A stretch of 64,000 nt of DNA from Lachnospiraceae bacterium (GCA_015057625.1 SVDZ01000001.1:244921-308920); one strand, 5' to 3'. Positions 1-8,054 are shown, counted from the first letter of the stretch. The notes: generated by a model from the letters alone, not told the origin. Numbers and translations: made by a program.

Positions 1-162
1 TATACTGGTCTTACCTGTTCCTCTTGTACCGCAAAAAAGATATGCATGTCCTATACGTCCTGCGTTAATCTGATTCTGTAAAGTAGTGACAATATGATCC
101 TGTCCCTTTACTTCATCAAATGTCTGTGGTCTGAATTTTCTGTATAACGCTGTGTATGACAT
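1..162 (-). CDS. dnaX: DNA polymerase III subunit gamma/tau, N-terminal fragment cut by the window edge
   Basis: The first 54 codons are visible; the gene continues beyond base 1. The product is the clamp-loader ATPase that loads the beta clamp during replication. The sequence opens [18 protein letters not shown], the usual DnaX start, and reaches the Walker A loop GTRGTGKTS at residues 45-53. The ATG at 162 follows an AAGGAG ribosome-binding site 5 bases upstream (GGAAGGAGATATC). The 287 bases between this start and the LRR gene hold only the LRR terminator and an AT-rich leader with a possible TATAAT at 324-319 on the minus strand, so dnaX probably has its own promoter here. In Bacillus the SRP RNA gene lies directly upstream; here three genes intervene. 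Confidence 0.95.
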   Translation of the reverse strand, partial: MSYTALYRKFRPQTFDEVKGQDHIVTTLQNQINAGRIGHAYLFCGTRGTGKTSI

Positions 163-374
163 GATATCTCCTTCCTGCAAATTAAATCTGGTGTGTATTT
201 CATCCATGTTGCAAATTAATGAACGTAAATGCTGTTTTTGTCACGAAAAACAAGTAAAATTGTAACATTTTTTTAATGAAAATCCCTCAAAAGGGCATAA
301 AGGCACACCTTAGGTTTCATTATATAATAACTTGACATAAAAATAAAGAAGAAATACAAAAGTGTCAAAAAGTA

Positions 375-421
375 CCAATATATAAAAATACTTCAGACTC
401 TGCCAATAGCAAAGCCTGAAG
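375..421 (-). terminator. Rho-independent terminator of the Cys-rich LRR gene
   Basis: On the minus strand an imperfect hairpin with CTTCAG/CTGAAG ends (416-421 and 391-396) and inner GCTTTGC/GCAGAGT pairing is followed by a U-rich run (TATTTTTATATATT, 390-377). It sits 29 bases past the stop of the LRR gene and would separate that gene from dnaX. Confidence 0.75.
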
Positions 422-449
422 CTTGATTATTTATCCACTCCCATACGAT

Positions 450-1436
450 CTATTTTCTTTTAACAACAGCATTTTTAATGAGTCCGTTCAAATTTACTTT
501 TTTGTCACATACTACGTTCTTTATGCTTTCTATCCCCGAAAAATTAATATCGGTAATATCATTTTCCTGGCACCACACTTCTTCCAAGTAATCGCAAGGC
601 TGTGTTATCTCCAAACTTTTCAATTTGTTGTGATTACATCTTAAAGTTCTCAAATTTACGAAGTTTCCCTCTAATTTTGTTATATTATTAAAAGAACAAT
701 CAACGTAACCTGCATTTTTGAAATCCAATGTTTCAAATTTATTGTATGAACAATTCAAAAGTGTCACAGATACATTTGACAAATCCAGTGATTTGAGTTC
801 ATTGTGTGCACAGTAAATAGCAATATCGCCCAATTCATTCAGTTTCAACTCTTTCATTTTATTGTTTGAGCAACTAAGAGTCTCCAGCATTGCCAATCCT
901 TCAATTCTTAATGAAGTAATTTTATTGTTTGAGCAAAATATTTCAGATAATTCTTGCATACTACTGTCAGTTTCTAATTTTGTTAATCTATTGTGTGAAC
1001 AAAATAAACTATATAATTTACTATGCTTTTTCAGATTTAATTCACTAATTTTGTTATATGAACAATCCAGCTCTTTAAGATTTTTTACTTTGCCAATTTT
1101 TATTGACTTAATGCTATTTTTTGAAATATCAATGTATTTCAACCCCTTAAAGCTATTGAAGTTGATTTTTCCTTTTAAATTTTTCTTCTTCCAGTTTATC
1201 GCCTTCAATCTGCCTGTTTTTTTGTCCCACTTATATTGCTTTTTATTTCCTAAATTTGAACTGACTTTTGCACCTTTTTGTTTCTGAATACTAATTATTT
1301 TTTGTAGTTCTTTAATGTCATTTGCATTTTTTGCTTTTGCATATACGCTTTTTGTGGCTCCTGAAAAAGGTAACATCAATGCAGCCACTGCTAATAATAT
1401 AAAAAATGCAGCTCTCTTTTTTATCATAGTTTTCAT
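450..1436 (-). CDS. Secreted leucine-rich-repeat protein with a cysteine in nearly every repeat
   Basis: A 328-residue exported protein of unknown role. The ATG at 1436 is chosen over an upstream ATG at 1496 because GGGAG lies 8 bases before it and the protein then starts with a signal peptide (MKTMIKKRAAFFILLAVAAL, probable cleavage after VYA at residue 33). From about residue 85 to 300 there are roughly ten repeats of about 20-22 residues with the pattern L-x-C-S-x-N-x-L, including LDCSYNKI, LFCSHNRL, IFCSNNKI and LSCSNNKM. There is no LPXTG or other sorting motif. Such repeats in Firmicutes surface proteins usually bind proteins or glycans; the ligand cannot be told. It is monocistronic and one of three accessory genes between the SRP RNA and dnaX. 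Confidence 0.85.
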   Translation of the reverse strand: MKTMIKKRAAFFILLAVAALMLPFSGATKSVYAKAKNANDIKELQKIISIQKQKGAKVSSNLGNKKQYKWDKKTGRLKAINWKKKNLKGKINFNSFKGLKYIDISKNSIKSIKIGKVKNLKELDCSYNKISELNLKKHSKLYSLFCSHNRLTKLETDSSMQELSEIFCSNNKITSLRIEGLAMLETLSCSNNKMKELKLNELGDIAIYCAHNELKSLDLSNVSVTLLNCSYNKFETLDFKNAGYVDCSFNNITKLEGNFVNLRTLRCNHNKLKSLEITQPCDYLEEVWCQENDITDINFSGIESIKNVVCDKKVNLNGLIKNAVVKRK

Positions 1437-1615
1437 TTTTTTATCTCCCAATTTTACAATTTTAAGTTTTTTCTTTTCTCCTTTTTCATAGGGCATTTGA
1501 CACTATCTTTTGAAAATTTCTGACTGTTTTATATCTGTTATATAAATGTAAACGAAAAAACTTATGAAATTATTGCGGACTTTTTATTTTTTTATTTTAT
1601 TACTCACCACTTAGC

Positions 1616-1654
1616 ACACACGAGCTAACTTACAAAGTAAGCTAGCTCGTGTGT
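1616..1654. terminator. Long near-perfect hairpin between two accessory genes
   Basis: Arms ACACACGAGCTA (1616-1627) and TAGCTCGTGTGT (1643-1654) are perfect complements. A second stem ACTTAC/GTAAGC closes on a three-base AAA loop. It lies 37 bases past the stop of the 1692-2330 gene. There is no adjacent U-run on either strand, so it is either a terminator of unusual form or an mRNA 3' end stabiliser. Confidence 0.55.
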
Positions 1655-1691
1655 TCTTGAAGTGCTTCGCACTTTCATAATCTCGGAATAC

Positions 1692-2330
1692 TTACGCCCA
1701 TGGATTTGTGCTTTCCGGCTTTCTGATGTCCGCAAGTAAAAACTGCTCCCACAGATACCATTTTCCATCTTTTGCATTTCTAAGCTGCACTGCTCTCTCG
1801 CTGTCAGCCCCACCTGATTTCAGAAACAGTTTTGCGTATCCTTCATCGGCATATGAATACGGATTTTCCCTAACTACAATTGTGTAAGGAGTGCTCGGTG
1901 TGTAGTCATTCTGTGGTGTTGCTCCGTTAAAGAAAGATCTTGGCACATAATCCTTATCCATAAATCTGTCATTTATAAACTGCTTTTCTGCCTGGGAAAT
2001 CTGTCTGGGCCCGCTGATTTCCTGAAGCATTGCAAGACACAATTCTCTATCCTTTGGATAAAATGAAAGTGCAACAACCGTAAGAGCCGCTGTATCAAAT
2101 GGTGTAGAAAGTGTCGCCTGTGGAAGCGCCTTAAACTCTTCTAATGTGGCCGGCATTCTTTCAAAAACTATACTCTCAGATTTGTTTTTTGCAGAATTCA
2201 TCATATTCTTAACTGCCGCTTCGCCGCCTGCAGTCATCTTACTAACCTGACTTCCAAGTTCCGGTCCGCCCACTTCTCTGGCAATATCATTAACCTGTTT
2301 TTTAATTGAATCAAATAACCCCATATTCAT
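1692..2330 (-). CDS. Uncharacterised cytoplasmic protein, possibly DUF6935-like
   Basis: A 212-residue soluble protein with no signal peptide or membrane segment. It has an N-terminal amphipathic helix region (MGLFDSIKKQVNDIAREVGG), a central stretch around TLEEFKALPQATLSTPF, and a C-terminal aromatic-rich part (TPYTIVVRENPYSYADEGYA, then KDGKWYLWEQFLLADIR). The last part resembles uncharacterised proteins I remember as DUF6935; that name is from memory and was not checked. AAAGG lies 5 bases before the first ATG (2330); an in-frame ATG at 2324 is also possible. It starts 13 bases after the stop of the fibronectin-domain gene, so the two are probably co-transcribed. No function is assigned. 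Confidence 0.75.
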   Translation of the reverse strand: MNMGLFDSIKKQVNDIAREVGGPELGSQVSKMTAGGEAAVKNMMNSAKNKSESIVFERMPATLEEFKALPQATLSTPFDTAALTVVALSFYPKDRELCLAMLQEISGPRQISQAEKQFINDRFMDKDYVPRSFFNGATPQNDYTPSTPYTIVVRENPYSYADEGYAKLFLKSGGADSERAVQLRNAKDGKWYLWEQFLLADIRKPESTNPWA

Positions 2331-2343
2331 ACCTACCTTTATT

Positions 2344-3144
2344 TTATTTAATTTTAAGTTTGACTGTCTTCTTCAATGTCTTTGCATTATAGTTTAAATT
2401 ACCATATGCTTCTATTTTCAGTACAACCTTGTAATTACCTTTTTTATAAGTACCTTTTTTCAAAGTGATTGCACCAGTCTTTTTATTAACCTTGATTTTA
2501 CTGTAAATCTTTTTTGCTGTGCCACTCTTAATCTTAGTTACTTTTACTGTACCTTCTGCATTTTTGATTTTGAGAGGTTTTACAATCTGCTTACCCTTCT
2601 TCAATTCAGATGCCTTTATAGTTTTTTTCGTAGCCTTAACAGTAATAGGATTGTCTGCCTTAGAATTGTCTTCTTTTCCGGAAATCGAATTATTCTCTTT
2701 AAGTTCGGCCTTTATCATACTATACTCTCCGCTAAGATATACTGCATGCATTTTTACAACATCAATTGTGGCATGCTTTACATAGAAGTAATATGTCTTG
2801 CCGGGTGTGAGTTTATTGATAGTCACCTTCCAATCTCCTGTAGAACCATCAGTTCTGGTTGTGTATTCCTCTGTCCATACAGGTTCCTGGTTAGGATCGT
2901 CAGTATAGAAAAGTGAATATCCCCACTCTGCATATTTCCATGAAATTGTAATTGAGTCACCGGTAGTACCAACCACTCTAAGGTTCTCCGGCTTTGGAAA
3001 ATTCTTTTCGGCAATTGCGGCTTCAATATCCTCATCTGTTGGCCAAGACGGATAAACTAAAGCGCTGACACTCATTGGTGTAGTTACAAGCATACTCAGA
3101 ACCATAACCATAGTAAGTAAAAAATTATTTATTTTTTTAATCAT
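2344..3144 (-). CDS. Secreted fibronectin type III domain protein with lysine-rich C-terminal surface domain
   Basis: A 266-residue exported protein. Residues 1-28 form a signal peptide ending SVSA. A fibronectin type III fold covers about residues 50-140 (PENLRVVGTTGDSITISW, then the typical LTPGKTYYFYVKHA strand). A Ser/Asn-rich linker leads to a basic domain, about residues 165-266, with ITVKATKKTIKASELKKG and KVNKKTGAITLKKGTYKKG. That module recurs at the C-termini of many Lachnospiraceae surface proteins and probably contacts the cell wall, though this is inference. No catalytic domain is present, so a binding or scaffold role fits best. It starts the small operon with the unknown gene downstream. 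Confidence 0.8.
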   Translation of the reverse strand: MIKKINNFLLTMVMVLSMLVTTPMSVSALVYPSWPTDEDIEAAIAEKNFPKPENLRVVGTTGDSITISWKYAEWGYSLFYTDDPNQEPVWTEEYTTRTDGSTGDWKVTINKLTPGKTYYFYVKHATIDVVKMHAVYLSGEYSMIKAELKENNSISGKEDNSKADNPITVKATKKTIKASELKKGKQIVKPLKIKNAEGTVKVTKIKSGTAKKIYSKIKVNKKTGAITLKKGTYKKGNYKVVLKIEAYGNLNYNAKTLKKTVKLKIK

Positions 3145-3261
3145 AATAATTCCCCCTTTTTCTTTCTATTTTTCATTTAATCCGGACAAATAATTACATA
3201 AATAATTATACCCCATTTTATATCATTCCACAAATTTGATTTTACATCTTTTTTTTCTCTC

Positions 3262-3318
3262 AACATAAAAAATCGAGTCAGAATATTTGAATTTCTTCAA
3301 CAATTCCAACTCGATATT
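3262..3318 (-). terminator. Rho-independent terminator of the SRP RNA gene
   Basis: On the minus strand ATCGAGTTGGAAT (3315-3303) pairs with ATTCTGACTCGAT (3284-3272), with two G-U pairs, and is followed directly by TTTTTT. It lies about 20 bases after the predicted 3' end of the SRP RNA. Confidence 0.85.
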
Positions 3319-3337
3319 TCAACTATTTTTATTATTA

Positions 3338-3602
3338 ATCCGCGCATCTCGCTTTGTAAGTACACCATAGGCGTTACCTCTACAGCCAACTCAATTCAGG
3401 TTGCCTCACGTCACACGAAAGATCCTACTTAGTGCTGCTCCATTCCTGACCTGACACGGTTCGTAGGTTTTCGTTGCATAAGACCCAAACGTCAACATCG
3501 CTTATAAAGGGCAGCCCTACAACGTAAATCCGAGGCGAGACAACACCCCTGCTGTAGCGGATTGCAGGTACAGGACACCGCTAGTTCCCCGGCTGCGCGG
3601 AA
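3338..3602 (-). ncRNA. ffs: Signal recognition particle RNA, large bacterial type (4.5S/6S-like, with Alu domain)
   Basis: The RNA component of the signal recognition particle, which binds Ffh and targets membrane proteins to the translocon. The conserved apical segment GTCAGGTCAGGAA then GGAGCAGC is present near 3430-3460 on the minus strand. It closely matches the SRP helix 8 signature (GUCAGGUCCGGAAGGAAGCAGC). The 5' end (CCGCGCA, 3600-3594) pairs with the 3' end (TGCGCGG, 3346-3340), which sets a length of about 265 nt, as in Bacillus scRNA. The 5' part (GGGGAACTAGCGGTG) corresponds to the Alu domain. A sigma-A-like promoter about 90 bases upstream and a terminator just downstream frame it as an independent transcript. 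It normally sits directly before dnaX; here 3.2 kb separates them. Confidence 0.96.
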
Positions 3603-3660
3603 GTTTTATAACAAATTTGGGTGTGATTGCAAACAATCACATAAATATATTAAACATAAT

Positions 3661-3688
3661 AGTCTGTTTTGAAGACTTGAAACAGACT
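3661..3688 (-). other. Inverted repeat in the 5' leader of the SRP RNA precursor
   Basis: AGTCTGTTT (3661-3669) and AAACAGACT (3680-3688) are perfect 9-base arms around a 10-base loop. They lie between the promoter and the mature SRP RNA 5' end. A stem here could be a processing site or a protein-binding site, or simply the terminator stem of the upstream GNAT gene, but no U-run follows. Confidence 0.5.
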
Positions 3689-3693
3689 TCGTT

Positions 3694-3724
3694 AGTATAC
3701 CTTATTCTTAATTATATTGTCAAG
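3694..3724 (-). promoter_or_regulatory. Sigma-A-type promoter for the SRP RNA
   Basis: TTGACA (3724-3719) and TATACT (3699-3694) are separated by 19 bases on the minus strand, a near-consensus pair with slightly long spacing. Transcription would start near 3687, giving a precursor with about 85 extra 5' bases, like the longer precursor known for Bacillus scRNA. Confidence 0.7.
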
Positions 3725-3744
3725 AACATGTAAGTTCTTCAATC

Positions 3745-4158
3745 CTACAGGGCCTTGCAATAGAAATACTTGGATAGTTTGGGATTTTTATCTTCTCTAA
3801 TAAATTCCAGAGAATACCCAAGCTTTTTATAAAAATCCGGGGCCTGAAAACCAAACGTCGTCAGTGTTATTTTGTCAAATCCCTTATTCTTATAATTTTC
3901 TTCCACAGCTCTTACAAGCTTCGTTCCGATGTTTTGTCCTCTATAGTTTTTGTCAATTATCAAATCGCCTATATGCACTTCGTTATAATAAGCGTTTCCT
4001 GTAATTGTTCCAATAATCTCACCTAAATCATCTTCCGCCACAAACCAGTATTCTTCATAATTCAACTCAACATTATTTGTTACGGCATAATCGGCAAATG
4101 TCTCATTAATAAAATCGCCAACTTTATTTTCAGCTTCACTTTTCTTTATAATTTTCAA
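3745..4158 (-). CDS. GNAT family N-acetyltransferase
   Basis: A 137-residue GNAT-fold enzyme that would transfer an acetyl group from acetyl-CoA to an amine; the substrate is unknown. The pyrophosphate-binding loop of motif A is R73-G-Q-N-I-G78 in NYRGQNIGTKLVRAVEE. It follows strand 4 (GDLIIDKNY). The C-terminal DFYKKLGY is the usual motif B end. It stands alone: the SRP RNA promoter begins just past its stop, and a separate unknown gene precedes it. Length and layout are normal for a compact GNAT. Specificity, such as antibiotic, polyamine or ribosomal protein, cannot be read from the sequence. Confidence 0.85.
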   Translation of the reverse strand: MKIIKKSEAENKVGDFINETFADYAVTNNVELNYEEYWFVAEDDLGEIIGTITGNAYYNEVHIGDLIIDKNYRGQNIGTKLVRAVEENYKNKGFDKITLTTFGFQAPDFYKKLGYSLEFIREDKNPKLSKYFYCKAL

Positions 4159-4218
4159 ATTTCACACCTCATAATACTTTATTATTCATTTTCCCCTGCT
4201 CTCATCAACTTCAACCAA

Positions 4219-4851
4219 TCATAATTTTTTTATCGGATGCCTGATAACCGTCTTCCATTTCTCAGGTGCAACCTTTCTTGCATCTGACAGGTATATTTCA
4301 TGATGCAATCGCGTATCTGAAAAATCATTCACATATCCATTCTCAGCTAAATATTCATCCATCAAAGCTACTGTCGCAGGTTCATCATCGAAAGGACCAA
4401 TATGCATTATTTGAACACATAATCCCTCATCAATAGATAAGAATTCTGCCGATGAACAATCCAGTTTTTTCTTTTTTGTTGCAGTCTCAACTGCCCATTC
4501 AAAGTCCTTCTCAGAAATAAAATCCGGCAAGCGAATAACTGAAATCCAATTGAATACAGACTTATTTGTATAGTCTACTCCTTCTACATTGTCCTGCCAC
4601 CAAAAACCCTCAAGCGGTGGAACAACATACTCAAAAAATCCATCTATTTTGTAATCCGTCTTGTAACTCATTTTCAAAGTGTACGCTACAGCATATAACA
4701 CGCCAATTGCTTGCTTATACGCCCCGCCCTCTTCGTTCGGGTCGCCTTTTCCTCTAATCGCAATATAATTTGCCTTTGGCACAGTTATTATTTCAGGTTT
4801 ATTCTTCGGCATATAAAATTCTTTATATTCTTTTTTATAATCAAAAGCCAT
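4219..4851 (-). CDS. GyrI-like small-molecule-binding domain protein
   Basis: A 210-residue cytoplasmic protein of the stand-alone GyrI-like (SOUL/BacC ligand-binding) group. Typical marks are the opening MAFDYKKEYKEFYMPK, the strand PKANYIAIRGKGDPNE, the middle FFEYVVPPLEGFWW, and the end LCVQIMHIGPFDDEPATVAL followed by HHEIYLSDARKV. Homologues of this form occur as single-domain proteins, often near regulators or transporters, and are thought to bind or hydrolyse hydrophobic small molecules. No DNA-binding domain is fused here. Its direct neighbours are a GNAT downstream and a structured intergenic element upstream. Confidence 0.85.
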   Translation of the reverse strand: MAFDYKKEYKEFYMPKNKPEIITVPKANYIAIRGKGDPNEEGGAYKQAIGVLYAVAYTLKMSYKTDYKIDGFFEYVVPPLEGFWWQDNVEGVDYTNKSVFNWISVIRLPDFISEKDFEWAVETATKKKKLDCSSAEFLSIDEGLCVQIMHIGPFDDEPATVALMDEYLAENGYVNDFSDTRLHHEIYLSDARKVAPEKWKTVIRHPIKKL

Positions 4852-4869
4852 AATATCTCTCCTCTACAA

Positions 4870-4990
4870 GCGGTGCGCAGGTGAGCCGAATTGCCTGTGG
4901 GGAGCTTGCTCACCAAAAGGCACATTTCGGCGAAGATGCCTAGCGCGACAGCGCGACATGAGTGCAGCTATGCTGCACGAATGGCACCGC
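4870..4990. repeat. GC-rich nested inverted-repeat element (REP/MITE-like)
   Basis: Outer arms GCGGTGC (4870-4876) and GCACCGC (4984-4990) enclose further paired arms: GGTGAGC/GCTCACC (4880-4886, 4908-4914), GCCGAA/TTCGGC (4885-4890, 4926-4931) and GTGCAGC/GCTGCAC (4962-4968, 4972-4978). There is also a direct repeat of GCGCGACA (4943-4958). The stretch is visibly richer in G+C than its AT-rich flanks and fills most of the 231-base gap between two minus-strand genes. Confidence 0.65.
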
Positions 4991-5082
4991 GATAAATCTG
5001 ATTTTGTTGTGTTAATTACTATAGGTTTTCGCATTTTTGTAATTCCTATAGTAAGTTCCTCAACAAACTCGAATTTTGCTAA

Positions 5083-6090
5083 CTAAAACAATTGTGGAAT
5101 AATCTCGTTTTTAATAAATTCAACTCTATCGAAGACTGCTGGCTTAAATGTTGAAGCAACAGCAACAACAAGATTGCTCTTCATATCCAAGTAAATAACA
5201 TTTCCACTATCTCCAATAGCTGAATAAATCTTTTTATCTTCATTAATAATCCACCAGAAATATCCGTATTTCATATTGTGATATCTTTGACCTGGTAATG
5301 CATGTACCATTAGCATTTGTCCAATCCATTCCCTAGATACTATCCGTATATCGTTATATTCACCAAAGTTTAAGCATAGTTGCCCTATCTTCGTCATTTC
5401 TTCTGCGGATAAGCATAATCCAAAACCAGCCACAGCATTTCCTTTTACATCTGTGAACCAGCACTTATTATGGGGACTCTTTCTAGTTACAAAATCAATA
5501 TGTTCTTCTTTGTTATGAACACTATATCCTATTCTTTCATCAATCTGTAATGGCCTAAACAAGTATTGGTTTGCAAATTGCAACATACTCATGTTGCTTT
5601 TCCTTGTTATTATTTCACTAATAACTTGTATTCCAAGTGAAGTGTATTGAAATGTATTTGTAAGTCCTGATTTTCCTCCCATCAAATCCAAAGCAGCTTT
5701 AGCCCAATCATCACTCATACAAACTTTAGTCCATGGTTCTGACTTAAACTTGTACGGAGTAGTCATCGAAAGTAAATGCTTTATTTTTACTTGTTCAAGA
5801 GTTTTTTCTCCTCTTTTTAAATGATATTCAGGGAAGAAATCCAGAACATTCTGCTCAACACTCTCAATTATTCCCTTATCAATTGCTATACCAACAAGTA
5901 TGGCTGTAATACTCTTTGTCGCTGATGCAATATGTACTGAATCATCTTTCCGATAACCATTCCATTTATCAGAATATATCAGTTCTCCTTCATGCATAAT
6001 CGCAATCTGGCATATATTTCTATGTTTCTCTTCTATTAGCTTATGTAATGTTTCATGATTCATCAATAAACAGCACCTTTCTGTATTCAT
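5083..6090 (-). CDS. Beta-lactamase-fold serine hydrolase (class C / esterase-like)
   Basis: A 335-residue protein of the penicillin-binding/class C serine hydrolase superfamily. The catalytic S-x-x-K tetrad is S56-A-T-K59 in HIASATKSITAI. The second motif, normally Y-x-N, reads Y-T-S (FQYTSLGIQ). The third motif region is around IGDSGNVIYLD near residue 290. There is no signal peptide or membrane anchor, so it acts in the cytosol and is more likely an esterase or amidase than a wall enzyme or secreted beta-lactamase. The first ATG (6090) has AGGA about 9 bases upstream; an in-frame ATG ten codons on, with AAGG about 12 bases before it, is an alternative. It appears monocistronic. Confidence 0.85.
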   Translation of the reverse strand: MNTERCCLLMNHETLHKLIEEKHRNICQIAIMHEGELIYSDKWNGYRKDDSVHIASATKSITAILVGIAIDKGIIESVEQNVLDFFPEYHLKRGEKTLEQVKIKHLLSMTTPYKFKSEPWTKVCMSDDWAKAALDLMGGKSGLTNTFQYTSLGIQVISEIITRKSNMSMLQFANQYLFRPLQIDERIGYSVHNKEEHIDFVTRKSPHNKCWFTDVKGNAVAGFGLCLSAEEMTKIGQLCLNFGEYNDIRIVSREWIGQMLMVHALPGQRYHNMKYGYFWWIINEDKKIYSAIGDSGNVIYLDMKSNLVVAVASTFKPAVFDRVEFIKNEIIPQLF

Positions 6091-6202
6091 CTAAGGATAT
6101 CCTATTAAAAATGCTATTTTAATTTAAAATTTTTTTCAACAATAATCTTATAATAATTCACCATCCTGTTTTCAACTTTTTATTGCATTCTTAACTGCAC
6201 AA

Positions 6203-6703
6203 TCAAAGTAATACTTCCGGAAGTTTCACATAAGCACAACTTTCTCCGTAGCGTACTCCGGTATCATAAAAGCCCATCTTCTGATACAGTTGCTTTGCAT
6301 TTTCATTTGCGTCTTCCACTTCCAACGTAATCGGATATTTCTTTCCATCCGGAAAGCTACTGATTTTGTTCAGTACCAACTTTAATGCTTCACTCCCAAT
6401 TCCTTTTCCTTGGGATTTTTCGTCAATAAAAAATCCCATAACACGCCAAACCTGTCCGTACTTTTGAAGCACATCCGGCTCTTGTGGTTCCACTTCAATC
6501 TTTCCAATCAAAACTCTCCCCACCGGCTTATCATCACAAGTTATGATACACAATTCTCCATCCAATCCGTTAACCACTCCAATATATGCAAACGCAAGAA
6601 TAGTTGTCCAATCTTCTACATATGTCATTTGGTTATCCCTTGGCTTTAATGCCAATACTTCTTCATAATTGATAAAGGATAACGTTGTTAAGTTTATATC
6701 CAT
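6203..6703 (-). CDS. GNAT family N-acetyltransferase
   Basis: A 166-residue acetyl-CoA-dependent N-acetyltransferase of unknown substrate. Strand 4 and motif A are clear: VWRVMGFFIDEKSQGKGIG, with the Q98-G-K-G-I-G103 pyrophosphate loop. Motif B follows (ITLEVEDANENAKQLYQKMG), ending in MGFYDTG. The N-terminal part has the weak conservation usual for the substrate-binding side. It is not closely related to the other GNAT in this window, which differs in length and N-terminus. It lies 44 bases downstream of the DUF1349 gene and could share its transcript. Confidence 0.87.
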   Translation of the reverse strand: MDINLTTLSFINYEEVLALKPRDNQMTYVEDWTTILAFAYIGVVNGLDGELCIITCDDKPVGRVLIGKIEVEPQEPDVLQKYGQVWRVMGFFIDEKSQGKGIGSEALKLVLNKISSFPDGKKYPITLEVEDANENAKQLYQKMGFYDTGVRYGESCAYVKLPEVLL

Positions 6704-6747
6704 TTTGTTTTGCTCCTGTTTAACTGTTGTTTGAATTTCAAAGTTAA

Positions 6748-7347
6748 TTAATCCGGTTGTTGTCCATCATGGGCTTTCCACGCACATTCAGTAAACTGAA
6801 TATTGCTGAATACAGCAGTAAATGATGAATCCTCCGGAGAACACGCATATACTCCAAACCTTATTTTTCCTGCTCCTTCATGCACATGACAAACACGCAT
6901 TTGTTTCCATCTGCTTCCGTCTTCCGAGCACTCTATACAGTAATCATCTTCCCTTCGACTCAGACGGTACCACATACTTTTAATATTTGCAGGGATTTCG
7001 GTGGTAGCCCAATCCGAGTATCCGTGATTTGTCACAACACTTCCTAAATGCTGGAACTCCTCATTTTCATACTCTATGGATCCTTTTAACCAGTTATCAC
7101 TATCCAAATACATAACTATTCCGCATTGGTCAAATCTGTGATGACTATCTTCAAACGATGTTTTAACTATAAAACTGAAATACTTTTCTTCTGTTTCTAT
7201 TTGAAAAACCGGTGCATTATCATTTCGAAAATGATAATAGGTCCTCTGCCACAAATCTGTATGTGGCGATGTGATAACTCTTAGAATATTATTATCTATC
7301 ACATATTGCTTTGGCTCTCTTGTCCAAACAAAATCCTCAAATCTCAT
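6748..7347 (-). CDS. DUF1349 (concanavalin A-like) protein
   Basis: A 199-residue cytoplasmic protein of the DUF1349 family, a jelly-roll fold related to concanavalin A-like lectins. Typical segments are the start MRFEDFVWTREP, the DLWQRTYYHFRNDNAPVF strand, DQCGIVMYLDSDNWLKGSIE, and GAGKIRFGVYACSPE near the end. The open frame extends upstream to 7425, but the ATG at 7347 is preferred: AAGGTGAG lies just upstream, and the longer form would overlap the acetyltransferase gene. The family is often annotated by analogy with a yeast regulator and its true role is unknown; sugar or glycoside binding is plausible. It lies 10 bases after the sugar acetyltransferase, so the two form an operon. Confidence 0.87.
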   Translation of the reverse strand: MRFEDFVWTREPKQYVIDNNILRVITSPHTDLWQRTYYHFRNDNAPVFQIETEEKYFSFIVKTSFEDSHHRFDQCGIVMYLDSDNWLKGSIEYENEEFQHLGSVVTNHGYSDWATTEIPANIKSMWYRLSRREDDYCIECSEDGSRWKQMRVCHVHEGAGKIRFGVYACSPEDSSFTAVFSNIQFTECAWKAHDGQQPD

Positions 7348-7357
7348 ATCTCTCACC

Positions 7358-7975
7358 TTATTCATTCCTAATATATTCACGGTACTGTGTTTCCCATTTT
7401 TCTTTGTCTTTCTCCGTAATTTCACGTATAACTCTACACGGATTTCCGGCTGCTATCACATGGCTTGGAATATCTTTTGTGACAACGGACCCTGAACCTA
7501 TTACCACATCATCGCCTATCGTAACACCTGGATTGATAACAACATTTCCTCCAATCCACACATTGGAACCTATCTTTACCGGAAGCGCATATTCTACTTC
7601 TGTATTTCGAACCTCTGCATCAATAGGATGCCCTGCTGTATATATGCTCACATGGGGAGCAAGAAAGACATTATCCCCAAAAACCACCTCGTTTTCATCC
7701 AATATAGTAAGATCGGTATTCGCGTAGAAATGTTCGCCAAAAAACACTCTATCCCCATGATCAAAATATACTGGCGGAGTGAGCACCATATCTTCCGGCG
7801 CTTTCCCAAAACATTTCTTTAATTCTTCCAGCGCACTCCGATCTCTCCAAAATTCAGATTCATTGAATCTTTTCTGTGCAATGTGAACTTTCCCCCAGGA
7901 ATCATCCCCCACTTTCCAAGGCGAGTATAACTTTCCTGCCATCATTCTATCCCATTCAAATTCGTTTCGTCCCAT
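7358..7975 (-). CDS. Maltose/galactoside-type sugar O-acetyltransferase
   Basis: A 205-residue left-handed beta-helix (hexapeptide repeat) acetyltransferase. Family members transfer acetyl from acetyl-CoA to the 6-hydroxyl of sugars. The N-terminal helical domain EWDRMMAGKLYSPW is the Maa/LacA signature. The catalytic histidine is H116 in IYTAGHP. Hexapeptide repeats run through IGSNVWIGGNVVINPGVTIG and IGSGSVVTKDI, and the CoA-end motif is AAGNPCRVIREI. Length matches Maa (about 185-205). It leads a probable operon with DUF1349 and perhaps the GNAT. The physiological substrate is unknown. Confidence 0.93.
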   Translation of the reverse strand: MGRNEFEWDRMMAGKLYSPWKVGDDSWGKVHIAQKRFNESEFWRDRSALEELKKCFGKAPEDMVLTPPVYFDHGDRVFFGEHFYANTDLTILDENEVVFGDNVFLAPHVSIYTAGHPIDAEVRNTEVEYALPVKIGSNVWIGGNVVINPGVTIGDDVVIGSGSVVTKDIPSHVIAAGNPCRVIREITEKDKEKWETQYREYIRNE

Positions 7976-8054
7976 AAGATTTTCTCCTCAACTTCCATCT
8001 CGTTTCTTTATCCAACAACTAAAAAATCTTATTCTATCATATCACACATATAAT

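Noticed and set aside
1625..1813. Small minus-strand frame overlapping the end of the unknown gene at 1692
   Set aside because: It overlaps the better-supported gene and covers the hairpin; no RBS was found.
5083..6090. Secreted beta-lactamase giving antibiotic resistance
   Set aside because: There is no signal peptide and the second motif is atypical; an intracellular hydrolase is more likely.
7348..7425. Longer N-terminus for the DUF1349 protein
   Set aside because: It would overlap the acetyltransferase gene, has no RBS, and the ATG at 7347 has AAGGTGAG just upstream.
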